DNA of 64,000 nucleotides, taken from NCBI GenBank assembly GCA_949126835.1, contig OX421501.1, positions 4,401,499-4,465,498 on the forward strand, written 5' to 3'. The DNA comes from Anisus vortex. Its lineage: Eukaryota; Mollusca; Gastropoda; Planorbidae. The position numbers and the translations under genes were made by a program. The notes under the pieces are model-generated. The model saw only the letters and a program-made list of their open reading frames with translations. It searched no databases and was not told the origin of the DNA. Shown here piece by piece: positions 22,446 to 34,689 of the stretch (position 1 is its first letter; every line of letters begins with the position of its first letter).

Positions 22446-24544
22446 GTTAAACAAATGACAGTGGATTCATGTTACTGGAGTTTGAACAAAGTCATCGACT
22501 GACCATCGCCAATACTCTTCACCCACACAAAAATTCACGAACTGTCACGTGGCAATCAACGGGAGGTTTAATCCCAAATCAAATAGAATTCATCCTTGTG
22601 CCAAAAAGATACAAATCTAGCATCAATAAGGCACAAACAAGGTCTTTCACTGTGGCAGATATTGGAAGTGACCATGACCTTGTCTTAACTAGACTAAAGT
22701 TGAAACTGTAGTCAAACAGAAGCAACAAAACTACTCGTATCCGGTTTAATCTTGATAAACTAAAAGAGCCGGAAGTAGCGGAGATAGTTCAGGCCACATT
22801 GGGTGGCAGGTTTGCAGCACTGGCCACAATCAACCAAGATGTTGATACCTTAGCAAATAACTTAAAAGAAGTAATAATTTCAACTGCAAAGTAGGTTATA
22901 GGAGGACAACAAAGCAGGAAACAACCATGGATTACTGACACGATACTTGACCTATGCGATGAGAGAAGAACATTAAAGAAAGAGAAAAATTCAAACCAGT
23001 TAGCATCGGATAAATAAAAGTTAAAAAATTCAAGGATCAGAAACGAGACAAAACAGGAAAAAGAAGATTGGGTCGAGAGTGCCGCACAGTGGAGGATAGT
23101 ATTGCAGCTGACAATAGTAAGAAAGCTTGCAATACAATACGAAACCTCAACAAAAACACAACAGAAATCAGTATCAGTAATCGATTGCAACAATGGTCAG
23201 CTCCTTACTAAAAGCTCTTCAGTACTTGTACGTTGGATCGAATACTGCACCGAGCTGTATAATTACAAGACCGACACTGATACCATCACACCACAGAACA
23301 AACAAGAAAGATAGCCGAACGAATTACCAGTGCTTTTGACCGAGGTTGAGGGAGCAGTAAGAAGCTTAAAGGGAGACAAGTCTCCAGGAATCGACAACAT
23401 TCCTGCTGAACTGTTGAAACATGGGGGCCATGCAGTAATGCAGTAAAAAAAACACAACAATCTGCCAAGAGATATGGAAAAATAAAAAATGGCACAGGGA
23501 AAGGACACTGTCACTCATAATACCATTGCATAAAAAGGCAATATGGAACAATGCCAGAACTAAAGGACAATCAGTCTCATCAGCCATCCTAGTAAGGTAA
23601 TGCTAAAAATTATTATCCTTAACATACTAAAACCTTTGGCCGAAGAAGTACTGGCAGAAGAACAGGCAGGTTTCTTCCTAGAAAAAATCATGCAAGAAAG
23701 ACTCGATGATTACCATCCATCAATCTCCATTGGGGGAAGACCCTATGCAGTCTAAGATTTGCTGATGATATCGACCTGCTGGTCGGGAGCAACAAAGAAC
23801 TACAAGAACTCACAACAAGCTTGCAGATAGAGCAAAGGCACACGGAATGGAAATCAGTTCAGTAAAGAGTAAAATAATGATAAACACCACAGATACCAGA
23901 AGTGCAAACATCATATTGAACCAACAACAACTGGAAGAAGTCAATAATTTCAAATATCTAGGAGCAATCATATCCGCAGACGGACGCTGTGAGTTAGAAA
24001 TTCGAGCAAGGATTGGGACTGAAATAGCGGCAATGGCTCGCTTAAACCTTAATCTGGACCAGTAAAAGCATTGGTCTCCCAACAGAGCTCAGACTTTACA
24101 GAGCCCTTGTCAGAACTATTGTTCTGTATGGATGTGAGACATGGACTCTTCTAACAGCAATTAAAAAACAAGTTGCAGGCGTTCGAAAATAAATGCATGA
24201 GAAAAATACTTCCAATCTCCTACGTATAACACAGAACTAATGCGTATGTGTGGGACATAATTTCCTCAATTGCAGGCCCTCAACAAAACATTATGGCAAC
24301 AATTAAACGGCGCAAACTGACATGGTTCAGTCATGTGTTGCAGCAGAAAAAGCAATCCTCCAGGGCACGGTGGAAGGTGGGCGTGGGAGAGGCCGTCATC
24401 GGAGATGCTGGGGCGTTGGACAGGGCTGCAGTTGACTCAACTATTGACAACCGCTCAAGACAGGCAAAAGTGGAGAAAGTTGACTGCCGAAGTGTCCATT
24501 CGCTCCTCCCAACGACCACAACGGTCAAGGGATTGATGATGCTT

Positions 24545-25289
24545 ATGCTAAACGTAAATTATTTTAATCCTCTAATAATTAAATATTGTATTAACGTATA
24601 CCATAAAGTTGGATTATATAAAGAGACAATAATTAGTAAATAATTTTTTTTTTAAACACAAAACATAACTTTTTTGCATCTCTATCGAATCAAATGTGGA
24701 AAAGTGTTTTAATTAAAGGGGGATAATTAATCCGTTTTATTTGTACTAATATTTATAATGTTTCATTTTTTTTTCTTTCATTATAAAATAAATGGCTTTA
24801 CAATTTATAACTTTGAAATGATCAAACTGTACAAATTGTTTGAAAACTACATATTATATGACCAAATAATGTATATAGGCTATGTATATTTTCAAACATT
24901 ACATTAAACTACCCCTTTTGTATGATTACTTCGTATTTATTCCGTTTAATGATAGTAATTTCAGCTTCGAGCTCTATTAAAAATATTAAAGGAAATATCA
25001 AATAAACTGTGATAATATTATAATTAATATTAGCAGATGTTACATCCTCATTTTGACTATAAAATGTTAAGACAAATATTACCAAACATTTTTTAATTTG
25101 AATATTTAGTCAACAAAGTTTGTATTTAATATAAATGGAAATAAAGAGGATGATAATCACAAGCACATTAATTTTGTAATACATATAAAACTTTGTAACG
25201 AGTCATTTTATGCTGTTTGCACACTGAATGATTAGGAAATCCTAATGATTAATTTGGCACACTGTTAGCAAGAGATTTGCCGACCCCTG
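24545..25289 (-). mobile_element. Second long copy of the hAT-type element, truncated
   Basis: Read on the minus strand it starts CAGGGGTCGGCAAATC and follows the 20297-21587 element for most of its length, including the TTGTGATTATC and TTTGATCATTTCAAAGTTATAA blocks. The other terminus is missing where it meets the 3' end of the LINE. Confidence 0.65.
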
Positions 25290-25520
25290 CTGTAAGGCAT
25301 GACTCCTTGGCCAAAACCATCCTTCAGGGTAGAGCGGAAGGAGCATGCATAAAAGGTCGCCAGAAAAAAAAATGTTTGGAAACAGTGGACCGAACTACCT
25401 GTTGATACACTTCTGCACTCGGCCTTTGACCGGGACGAATGGAGAAATCTGGTTACGTGCACTGTCGTAGCAGCCCCATGACGAAAGTCACGTGCCTGAT
25501 AATAATGATGATGATACAAG
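25290..25520 (+). pseudogene. RTE-like LINE 3'-end fragment
   Basis: The frame reads LAKTILQGRAEGACIKGRQK and then KKCLETVDRTT, typical of the C-terminal tail of RTE-group proteins. A short GATGATGAT tail follows at about 25505. Confidence 0.6.
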
Positions 25521-27355
25521 AAATTTGGGGTGTTTTCCCAGACATTGGTGAACTATGTTTTACTTGTCCAACAGCAAACTCTATGCCTTTGATCTGACGA
25601 ATAGGGCTATTCATCCATTATGACTATGGGTATTAACTCTAGTGTTGCATGTAATGTGTGAGGTTGCTAAAGTGAGTTATGTAAAGTGGGCTATTTGACT
25701 CATCCTGTGTAAAAACTAGCCAGTCAGCTTTTTAGACAGATTTAAACCCGTAGACCAGTCGCAACATAATACTTAGATTATCGTGATCGTAAATCTAGTA
25801 GTTAAAATCAACATTAAGTTCTTACATTGTTCCAGAAAATGCTTGTCACATATTGCTTTTTTTAGGTACAATCATTGTTTAATCTAAAAAATTTCTAGAT
25901 TATTTTATTTTTTTTGCATATCCGCGGATTTACCGTATTGGCTAAAAGGCTGGTGTAGATATGTTGACTTGGCTCCTTCACAACGGCAAACATTATTATT
26001 GCGTCGCCACTACAATACCAGTAACTTTTACTTATCCAAGACTAAAATAATGGAGCCAAAATAAGCAGGATACTCTCGTTTATGCTTGTTGCGCCACAAT
26101 CAATGTTCGTCCAACTACCATTGATTTGATACTGTTATGTATCCTATGTACAGTGTCCAAACAAATGTATGTTTCTTGTATGTATAATATACTTCTGTCA
26201 CCCTCAAATTGCGGTAATTTATTATAAGAAAATATATAAACGTGAATAGTGAGATGCTGTATGTTGGATATTTAAAATGTAATGTTACGTCCAAATCTCA
26301 TTAATGGACGACACTGTTACTGGCTTTTTATAAAATACGCACAGGTTCACGGGTATGTCTGTAAACACACATCACATTTATTCTCTGTTTATTCCTTTGT
26401 CCTTCCCCGCCTTGTGGTCTTCGAGAGAGTGCAAGACCAGTAAAACCATTTCATGGTCTCACAAGCTTTTCGTTTCTCCACAACTGCCTTACAATTTCCC
26501 TAAGTAAACAATCATGGTGTTGAAGCCTCTTGCCTCCTAGATCGTCAACATCGCGCAAACATCTTGTCGCTGCTATGTTTTCAAGCTACGTAATAATGAC
26601 AGTGTAATGACACACTGTGATTTTAAGCGAAACTTTGTTCCTTTTTAATAGTTTTAATTGAATGTATCAACTTGGATGCTTTAATAAACACTCATTGCAA
26701 CGAGTCATATTAAATCATTAACCATCAATTACGAAATGGCAATGATAATTTGTTTAGTAGTTGTTACCTTAAAGATATAACTAAACCATGTCTTCAATGT
26801 AGATTAAAGGGCAAGACTATGTTTTAAAAAAAATAGAGGTAGCCATGTTAAAACAATCCTTTGATGACAAAGAAATGAGAGAGTATGACATTCGACCTTT
26901 AACCTGCTCAAACACTGTTATTTTTTATTGTTAAAGTAGCTATTACACCAAAGTTTACGCTAATGACTCATACTATTTGACTAGATCTCCACAAGCACAA
27001 ACAATTACAAAAGAATGACATAGATACTCATTTTAATAGATGACTTCAGTTGTGGACAAAGAAATCGATTTGTTTATTTGATGTTGCTAAGGAAGACTGT
27101 CAAAGTCGTATGGCTGCTAAATAACCGATATGCCTACTCTACAATCATACGTCATACCTAATATCTTACGCAGTAGCTATACAATTATAAACTTAACGAA
27201 AAGTTTACGTATACAATTATAATGTCTCTTAAAAAGTTAGTGATATAATGAATTTAATAGGAAATAAAAGTGTGTGTGTATGAGTTGACGAAGTTTGTGT
27301 CATGTATTTGAAATCAAACATTTGCTACCGAATATAATATCATTGTTCATGAACA
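25521..27355. other. No gene recognised
   Basis: Short open frames only. A sequence starting TGTTACGTCC at 26284 with a reversed polyadenylation-like TTTATT at about 26378 could be another solo LTR, but no terminus pair or target duplication was found. Confidence 0.4.
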
Positions 27356-28439
27356 ATGGAATCTAGCAGTCTACTTCAGATCAACATATCTTCAGATAAT
27401 TCAGGGAGTCTACTTATAAGTTATGAAGTTTATAGAATATTTAAAATAACTTTACTTATATGCGCCTTTGCGATAATTTCAGTCATTGGGATAATTGGGA
27501 ATGCCGTCAACATGGCGATTTTTGTGAGACTGTCTTTGAAGGACAGCACGACTGTTGGTTTCTTTACCTTGTCCTTTACAGATTTTGCCAATTCTCTATT
27601 GGAACTCTTCATTTCCGTCACGTATCTGCTCAACGAGATTCTCCCGGATTGCCCAGTAGATCTCTGGGCCTAAGCCTACGTCGGCTTTGGCTGGGCGCTG
27701 TATGCCGGGTACCTCATCTCAGGATGGGTAACTGCCGCAATGGCCGTGGAGCGATGCTTCTGTGTCGTCGCCCCTTTTAGGGTTAGGCATATATTCACTA
27801 AGGGTCGCTTTATTATGATCGGCATTATCATTTACCTCGTCCACATAACTATTTTCATACCCGTGTACGTAGCAGAAAAAAATGCAGTGGGTCAACTTAC
27901 ACGACTCGTGTTCCAATTGCACATTGACGCATACTTTATACTATACCGTCATCTTCACAGATTTCACGTTATACGTTGAAGCAGTTATAGATACCTTAGC
28001 GGGCATCTTTCTTTTCATAACATCCCAGGTGGTACTCATGGTATGTTCTCTTTGGATGACAATTTCTCTAAGAGCCTCGTCTTCAGTGCGCACCCACCAC
28101 ATACCTCCTAAGTTGAGCTTATCAAGTATTAAGGCAACAGAATCAAAACTCACAACTCATGAAGTGAAATTGATAAAGATGGTTTTATCACTAGCCGTTC
28201 TGCAAAACATAAGCAACATTCCCAGGCTGGCTCTGATCATCTTCTATCACGTATATCTAGGAATTTATCAAGGAATGGGAAATACAGAGGGCTTCAAATA
28301 CCTCACTTTAATTGTCTGGACCATGGCTTCTTTTTGTAATCAACTGTGTTGCACTAGTAACACTTTTTGTTACTACTTCCTCAACTCTAAGCACAAGAAA
28401 ATGTTCAGAAATATTTTTTGCACAGGCAGAGATTGAGTG
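27356..28439 (+). pseudogene. Chemosensory-type GPCR pseudogene
   Basis: This is a single-exon class A GPCR of the molluscan chemosensory-receptor type, clearly paralogous to the intact gene at 36087-37160. Three frame segments cover the whole receptor. Segment 27356-27673 holds the N-terminus, TM1 with GNAVN, and TM2 with SFTDF. Segment 27674 to about 27880 holds TM3 with the DRY-equivalent VERCFCVVAPF, and TM4. Segment about 27881-28439 holds TM5-TM7 with NTFCYYFLNSKHKK. Two lesions break it: a TAA at 27671-27673 where the paralogue has Leu (WALAYV), and one extra A in a seven-A run at about 27875-27881. The second could be a sequencing error. The first looks real. The remaining identity suggests recent inactivation. 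Confidence 0.85.
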
Positions 28440-28789
28440 TGTGGATATTTAAGTATTAATTACACTTTTACAAACCATTTGTGGCACAAATAAAGCATTA
28501 GCAATAAATGATGATTATGTATAGTGCATGTATATTTTGTATTTCTATAAATCATTTAAATTTGCTAATATGCATGTTGGAATGTGTAAGGTTGGTATTA
28601 GTTTACTCTTTTTCTGTGTGATTACCGTCCCTTGTAAACTTGTGGTCACGTTGTTTTGGTGACCCTGCGTGACCCTTGTCCGTTTGGCCTGAGCGATAGC
28701 GGGGGAAGGGACGGAGTGTGTTTCTGTCCATGTGGTGTGTAGGTTACAGTAGATAAAGAGTGACTGTTATGCTGTGTTTTTGTTAGTTA

Positions 28790-28995
28790 CTTATGCCTTT
28801 CTCCCCACCTGGGACATAGGCCGCCAACAAGAGTCCTCCGGGTATCCAGATCCTGGGCCAATGTCTCTATCTGACCCCAGTTAAGCCCTAGTTTTTTAAC
28901 ATCTATATCGCGCCTCCATGTGTTTCTCGGCCGACCTCTTTTCCTTTTGCCTTGGGGGATCCAAGTGAGCGCTTGCCGAGTGACACTGTTTTTTT
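28790..28995 (-). pseudogene. RTE-like LINE C-terminal fragment
   Basis: The minus strand reads the basic tail typical of RTE ORF2 (a GKRKR-like patch, then RETHGG, then LTGVR, then GGLLLAAYVPGG) with stops. It is inserted within an LTR. Confidence 0.55.
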
Positions 28996-29094
28996 TTTAC
29001 TACTTGTGTTTAAATAAATTCCGTATGTTGTACTTGTGTTATAGTCTATCTCTGTTTCTTATCACATTAAAGTTGTTGTACCAGATGTCGTTTT

Positions 29095-29690
29095 ATTAAT
29101 CGCTTGGATGAAAGATGGGGCTTGATTCGAGCTCATGATTCGAGCACTACATCCAATCCCGTCCTCTTCGCTCGGCTTCTGACGCATTGACTATTCGGAT
29201 CCCTCGCGCGAAGCTAGTGTTAGCTGGCCAACGTGCATTCTCCTACGCGGGCCCGTTCCGCCTGGAATCCCCTTCCACTCCAGCTTCGCCAGAGCCCTAG
29301 CTTCGACACCTTCAGGAGCCGGCTAAAAACTCACCTATTCCAGTAGCGTACTGTACACCAGGGATCGGCAACCTTTTGATAACAGTGTGCCAAAGTATGA
29401 TTTCTAATTCATTTAGCGCGCCAACAGTCTAAAGTCATCCTGCTGTAGCACTAAATTTCTTGTAGAAGAGACTTGAATAGACTTTTAAGGCCACTTTCAA
29501 GTGCCATTGAAAATCCCTTGGAGCGCCAAGTCTTTCATGCGTGTCGTAGGTTGCCGACCCCTGCTGTTCATAATATATACATTTTCGTCTGTTCTTCGTT
29601 GTTTGTACTTTGTCTGTAACTGTTGGCAGCGCATAGAACGGTCTTTAACGGGAACTGCGTTATATAAGCATTATTATTATTATTATTTAG
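29095..29690 (+). pseudogene. LINE 3' end (CR1/L2-like) with ATT-repeat tail
   Basis: Frames read LTIRIPRAKLVLAGQRAFSY and then ...FRSRLK.H, the usual C-terminus of L2/CR1-type proteins. The 3' UTR ends GGGAACTGCGTTATATAAG plus ATTATTATT. The MITE at 29359-29563 splits it. Confidence 0.65.
29359..29563 (+). mobile_element. hAT-type MITE inside a LINE
   Basis: 205 bp with CAGGGATCGGCAACC and GGTTGCCGACCCCTG ends, and an imperfect 8-bp duplication (CTGTACAC against CTGTTCAT). Confidence 0.8.
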
Positions 29691-30002
29691 AGTAAAATAA
29701 AGTTATTCAAAGAGAAAGAACCTCTACGCTAGACAGCAAGATGTAACAATGCTTTTCAGCTTAGAAATAACTCTAGGCCGATGCCTTTGAGACACAGTCC
29801 GATAGTCATGCTTTTATACCTCTCCCGAATAGGGATTTCTCTATTGTGGCTGGGCTTAATATAAGCGGTATTATAAGCGGCATACTACCACAGACCATCC
29901 ATGTTATGCATGTAACGAGTGTTGAAGCGATTTTAGCTCCAAACTCTGTCTTAGAGATCTATGTTTTAAAAAAGCAGTTGCATCGTGTCTTTAACTAAAC
30001 AA

Positions 30003-30617
30003 AGACTTTAATAAGATACCTTGCAATATTCTTAGATCTCAAGATTCGTGTTTTCCCTGCGCAGCAATAAACTCAGTCCAAAAGACTTTCGTTGTTTACA
30101 ATTTTCGATTTTAATCTTAATTTGAGTTCTAATCTTATATTACAGTCACTCCTTCTATAAAAGCATTCTTCTACAATTGTACATGAAAAGTAATGAAATG
30201 ACAAGATTTAAAATTGAAAAGATTTACTTTTATAAATGAATGGGCCGTATTGCTGCTGAGAGTTAACACCCTTGCCCCTTTTACAAGTCAATCTTTTATG
30301 ACTGACTTGTAAATTACAAGTCAGTCATAAAAGATTGACTTGTATAAGGGGTAAGGGTGTTAACTCTCAGCAGCAATACGGCTCATTAGATACAAGTTTT
30401 AATTTACCGCTAGATTAATATTCCTTCAATTCCTCTGACAACAACTGGCAACTAGGATTGCCTTAATTTTCCATAGATCAAGTCAAAGCTAATCTCTAAC
30501 CTGGAAGTCTATAGATCTAATTCAGTTTGTGATCGGAAATTCCGAAACAGGAGTTTTTGATTCATCAAATTGTAGAAATATCGAGGCAGCGATCCATCTC
30601 ATTAGAGTTTTTAAATT
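30003..30617. mobile_element. Long MITE of the CCAAAGAC family, interrupted by a palindrome
   Basis: Sequence from AACAAAGACTTTAATAAGAT onward matches 61144-61490 through TCCAAAAGACTT, TTTCGATTTTAAT and GAAAAGTAATGAAA. Here the match is interrupted by the palindrome at 30239-30387. The right end near 30600 is an inverted form of the terminus. Confidence 0.5.
30239..30387. mobile_element. 149-bp near-perfect palindrome (foldback element)
   Basis: The two arms (about 30239-30311 and 30314-30387) are almost exact inverted copies with a one- to two-base centre at TGTAAATTACA. The homologous element near 61390 lacks it, so it is an insertion. Superfamily undetermined. Confidence 0.75.
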
Positions 30618-30739
30618 AAACAAGGGCATAACTTTGGATTTCGCGCACTTAAGCTATCGCTCCTTTTATCCTGGCAGGAAACGTGATTCTTTTTCTAGAC
30701 ATTAAAGAAGTGACATCGTAGCTTAATTGTTTTCACATT

Positions 30740-30780
30740 TATAATTTTAGAAATACAACACAATAACGACCTGTTACAAT
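30740..30780 (+). pseudogene. CR1-like LINE fragment, left of LTR
   Basis: AAATACAACACAATAACGAC followed by CTGTTACAA matches the LINE at about 8283-8312. The match resumes at 31514 on the other side of the solo LTR. Confidence 0.55.
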
Positions 30781-31509
30781 TGTTACATAGTGCCTAATAC
30801 GGGAAAACACATTGCTTATCTTTTCTCTCCCCAACGCAAGTTTTGTAGGCGGGACTAGGATTTCCATTTCCATTTATGGTAGTCATTTTGTCTGTTTATT
30901 AACGACAGCAGAAATTCTAAGAAATCCACTTTTGTGGCGTCTGCAAATTCTGGAATAGTTTAGTACTACGTTGAGTGGAGATCATGTTAGACTGTTAGAC
31001 TATCGTTTTTTTTTTATAGTCTAAAGCAAATGGTACCAACATTTTTCCCCCTCAATTAATGGGCCTGTCTTTCGCCTTATTTAAGGCGTTTCGCGCACAG
31101 TTTGCCAGAGAGTTTCGAGATAATTTCTTTTCAGTCTGTTAGATTGACGCTTGTGTTGGCTCTGTTTTAATATTGCTATAGACTATAGATAATATATTTA
31201 TTGCACATACTCGCAAATGCTGGATTTACCACCTGAATTAAAATATCTTCTTGATTGAATCAACTGAAACTTCCTTGTCATATGTCAAGATACGATTCTA
31301 TTTTATTGTTTACAATATATATTTATTTACCACTACGACGTCAAGGAAAGGAATGGTTAAAACAAAAATCCTGAGTTTTTCCCAGGACATTGCGGAGTAC
31401 GTGTAATGCTAAAGTATAAATAATATAAACCAAAGTCTACCCTAAGACTAACGAGGATTAACAAAAATATTTACACGACTCTGACCACAAGGGGATTGTG
31501 GTCGTAGCA
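30781..31509. mobile_element. Solo LTR, family 2
   Basis: The 729-bp sequence from TGTTACATAG to GTCGTAGCA is flanked by CAAT on both sides (30777-30780 and 31510-31513). It is homologous over most of its length to 51228-51915 and inserted into a CR1-like LINE. Confidence 0.75.
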
Positions 31510-31513
31510 CAAT

Positions 31514-31750
31514 GCTCAGATAAACATGAGAACAAAAACTCTTTCCTTATAAGTGATAATTTATCACTTATGCATATAAATACTCTTTCTTCATGCGTGG
31601 CATCCGGGCATGGAATGGGTTGCCTGAACAAAGCAGGAAATGCAGTAACTTAAAACACCATTTAAAACACTAATAGAAATGCAGGACTAGAGTCAAAACC
31701 ACGGATGTGCGTAGGACTCAATAATCGTATTTATAGAAGGAGCATCTGTA
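31514..31750 (+). pseudogene. CR1-like LINE 3' end, right of LTR
   Basis: It continues the match to the LINE at about 8313-8560 (GCTCAGATAAACAT, then CATCCGGGCATGGAATGGGT, then GGAGCATCTGTAATGTATAA). No intact frame remains. Confidence 0.65.
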
Positions 31751-32109
31751 ATGTATAAGTAGAACAAACTTTTCCCATAACTCAAAGACCCGGTATGTTC
31801 TTTTGCAATCGAAAGTCGTGATTAGTCAATTGCGCATTTCTTAAAACGCTTGTAGATTCAATCAATCCGTTTTGCAGTTGGTTTCATTTTAATTCTTCTC
31901 TTTTAAAAAGAGGGCTTAACCAATTAATTTCGCTTGTTGAAGATCATTAAGTGCTTCAAGGTGTTGACAATAACTGTAAATGTCTTCGTCAGTTTTCTCC
32001 ACAGTTGCAAGATCTTCGCATCCAAGGCTGCATTTGTACATGAGAAGTTTTTGAAAAAAATTCCAAAATATTTATTTTGTTTTAATCATAGTGGGTTTAT
32101 CTCCCTGCA

Positions 32110-32490
32110 ATAGACGTATTTGTCACAGGACGAACACTCTATCACATATAACTTGTAATACAAAAGAGGCTCCTCTTCAATAAACTGTTTAATGCATGTT
32201 CTAAACACTGTACAACACTGTCATTCACATATACTCTGGCCACGTCTTGAGTTGTTGTTAGTCAACTACAACTCCAATATTCAGGACTCATCTCACGACT
32301 TTTCAGTGTGCAGTCCAATTGTCAACTAAAGTCTCTCTTGGTTTCTGCGTTGCTATATCAACTTTACATACTCTCTACAATTTCATGCTATAGTGCACTA
32401 TTGCACAATCAATATCATGCACACCTTATAAATTATTTATCCCTTATAAAAAAAACTCATGCACATGCGCATGATACAGCTACTTGGAGC
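32110..32490. repeat. Interspersed repeat shared with 62952-63360
   Basis: TGTCACAGGACGAAC, CATA.AACTTGTAATA, AGAGGCT.CT, CAATATCAT.CACACC and ACTCATGCACA occur in the same order in both places. It may be an LTR fragment. The ends are not defined. Confidence 0.5.
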
Positions 32491-32885
32491 CACATATGAG
32501 AGCTAGATGCCAGGTGGGGACCAAAGGTGGGTGAACTGTTCCCAGAGGAACACGATATGTTCTCCACACCAGAGGTGCAACCCCTCCCAAGGCACCCCAT
32601 ACACCCCAAGTTATATTTCTAGTTATACGTTAGTTCCGGTGCACTATGATAGGTGAAAAATATATTGTCTTCTTTAAAGTGCATGTCGATATCAAGGATT
32701 GCTTTTTGTAAATATACATTTCCAAATTACAAATATTATTAGTATTACAAATATACCTTGTTTCTTGGCTTATTTCTGCTATTTTTTTTTTTTTTTTACA
32801 AAAAAACAACAACACATTACTTGTTTCTCCTCCAAACGTCAATTGTGTAATGTATTATCTTTATTTTCTCTAACTATGATATCAT

Positions 32886-32966
32886 TTAACCCTTCCTGTA
32901 CTGACCTACTTCTATCTATGCTGCCTTCAGTTCCGCTATATACACGCCCGGGACTGTAAGGGTTAA
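32886..32966 (-). mobile_element. Short piggyBac-like MITE, copy 3
   Basis: TTAA-bounded 81-bp element in the same orientation as copy 2 and opposite to copy 4, which lies only 158 bp to its right. Confidence 0.7.
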
Positions 32967-33124
32967 AACAATCAGTCAATAAAAACTGTGTAAACTCTAT
33001 AGTAAAGAGCAAATGTCTGACGTTCTAATTAATTGAATTCTTAGTATTTTTTAAAGCGAATATATGGTTCATTGAAATCGTTCAACAGGCAGTAAATGTG
33101 TTAAACACTATACAATATAATATG

Positions 33125-33205
33125 TTAACCCTTACAGTCCCGGGCGTGTATATAGCGGAACTGAAGGCAGCATAGATAGAAGTAGGTCGGTACGGGAAGG
33201 GTTAA
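33125..33205 (+). mobile_element. Short piggyBac-like MITE, copy 4
   Basis: TTAA-bounded 81-bp element nearly identical to copy 1 (differences around GGGCGTGTATAT), forming an inverted pair with copy 3. Confidence 0.7.
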
Positions 33206-34364
33206 CATTACTGATCGTACTTGAGTAAGATTTGAAGTCACAAGACGTAAAAACTAAAGTTTCTAGTACGTTTAAAAACTTTAACCACACGAAAGATATT
33301 TTATAACTTTTGAAGAGGGATTTTTCATTTCCTTTTTAATGATATGTTGTTGTTGTTTTTTGTTGTTGTTTTTTTACCGGTCATTAACTCATTAAAGTAT
33401 ATAGCACCCTGACTGTGCGTTTATCTAATTAATCTAATTAAAACAGATTCGATGTAAATTATTGACTGGTTAGGCGCTGTATTCGCGCAGCCCAATGCAA
33501 AAGTAAATATATATTTAAATTAATTAAGACCACTGCAGTGTATCAGTATTGTGCTTCTACGTCATGGTTTTGCGCGTGCTGTTTTGACCTCTCGAACCCT
33601 GTGACCAGCTGATCACGTGAGAGCCAGAAAAACAATAACTATAAAGCGTCTGTTAAACGGTCGTAGACAACAGAGCGTGTCGTGTTTTTTTTTCCTTTCA
33701 ACAAATAACAACACATGACAGCCACTGTAATTCTAACTTTCTTCTAAGTCATTTTGGTTAAAAACACACATTCTCTAAAAAGCGAGATGTCCAGATTTTA
33801 GATTTTACGTGTGATATATGTGGAAATTTTAGTTTATATAGAACAAGCCGTTATGTGCCCGGTCCTCCGAACCGGCTAAAAGCTATGTTTACATACACTC
33901 TAACTACTCAAGCAGTTATAATGAGACTGCCCGCATGACCTACGACATGAATTTAAACGTGAGGTAATGTCTAATTTGCCCGCTACAACATAAAATTACC
34001 CGTTAAAATCATTACCCATTACCCATTATAACAATTAAAAAATTGCCCGTTATAAATTACGACGCAAATTAAAACGTAAATATATTTTGTTCTATTCATT
34101 GATAAAGAACATTCGACAGTATTTTTATTAAAAAAGAAAATGATTGTTTGATATGTTTTTTTACGACACGACAAACATTAAGTCGCAGACCTATGTTGTT
34201 TTGTTTTTGTTATTTGCTATTTATTTATTATTGTTGCTTTGGAAGCAAACTTAGAATTAAATTTTCTATTCAACATGTAAAACAATAACAAATGAAACCC
34301 ATAAGAAATAATGTTTATAAAACGTATACGACACGAATTAAAACTTTAAAAAGTTAGTTCCGGC

Positions 34365-34529
34365 AATTTGAACATTGCCCGGCAAATTAAACATTGCCCG
34401 GTAATATAAACATTGCCCGGTAATTTAGACATTGTCCGGTAATTTAAACATTGCCCGGTAATTTAAACATTGCCCGGTATTATAAACATTACCCGGTAAT
34501 TTAAACCTTGCCCGGTAATTTAAACAATG
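34365..34529. repeat. 19-bp minisatellite
   Basis: About nine copies of a 19-bp unit, CCCGGTAATTTAAACATTG, with scattered point changes. Confidence 0.8.
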
Positions 34530-34689
34530 GTTGTTACCAAGGCGATAAGCCTAAAGTTATAATGAGATTTCCCGCTTCACAGTTAATATATACGGAAATT
34601 AATAAAACCCCACCCGTTAAAAAGTTTATCGATGTATACGTCACAAATTTAAATGTGAATGACATTTAGTACGCCCGCTACAACCGAAA

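Larger units (their letters stand above)
19970..24540 (+). pseudogene. Degenerate RTE-type LINE, interrupted by a 2.4-kb insertion
   Basis: From 22454 the sequence reads the C-terminal end of an AP-type endonuclease (LLEFEQSHRLTIANT, PNQIEFILVPKRYKSS, ADIGSDHDLVL). A linker follows, then reverse-transcriptase motifs in several frames (SLKGDKSPGIDNIPAELL at about 23365, RFADDIDLLVGS at about 23755, VLYGCETW at about 24121, the C-terminal WFSHVL region at about 24310). It ends in a GATGATG tail. The block between PAELL and FADD is largely missing. A short upstream segment (about 19990-20029) seems to continue the endonuclease frame across the insertion at 20038-22445; this part is inference. 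Confidence 0.7.
28583..29748 (+). mobile_element. Solo LTR, family 1, carrying nested insertions
   Basis: Both ends match the family at 7049 and 39731: GTGATTAC...GTGGTCACGT...GGTGACCC at the start, and GACAGCAAGATGTAACA at the end. The middle is occupied by a reversed RTE fragment (about 28790-28995), a LINE 3' end (about 29095-29690) and a hAT MITE inside the latter. No clean target duplication was found. Confidence 0.55.
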
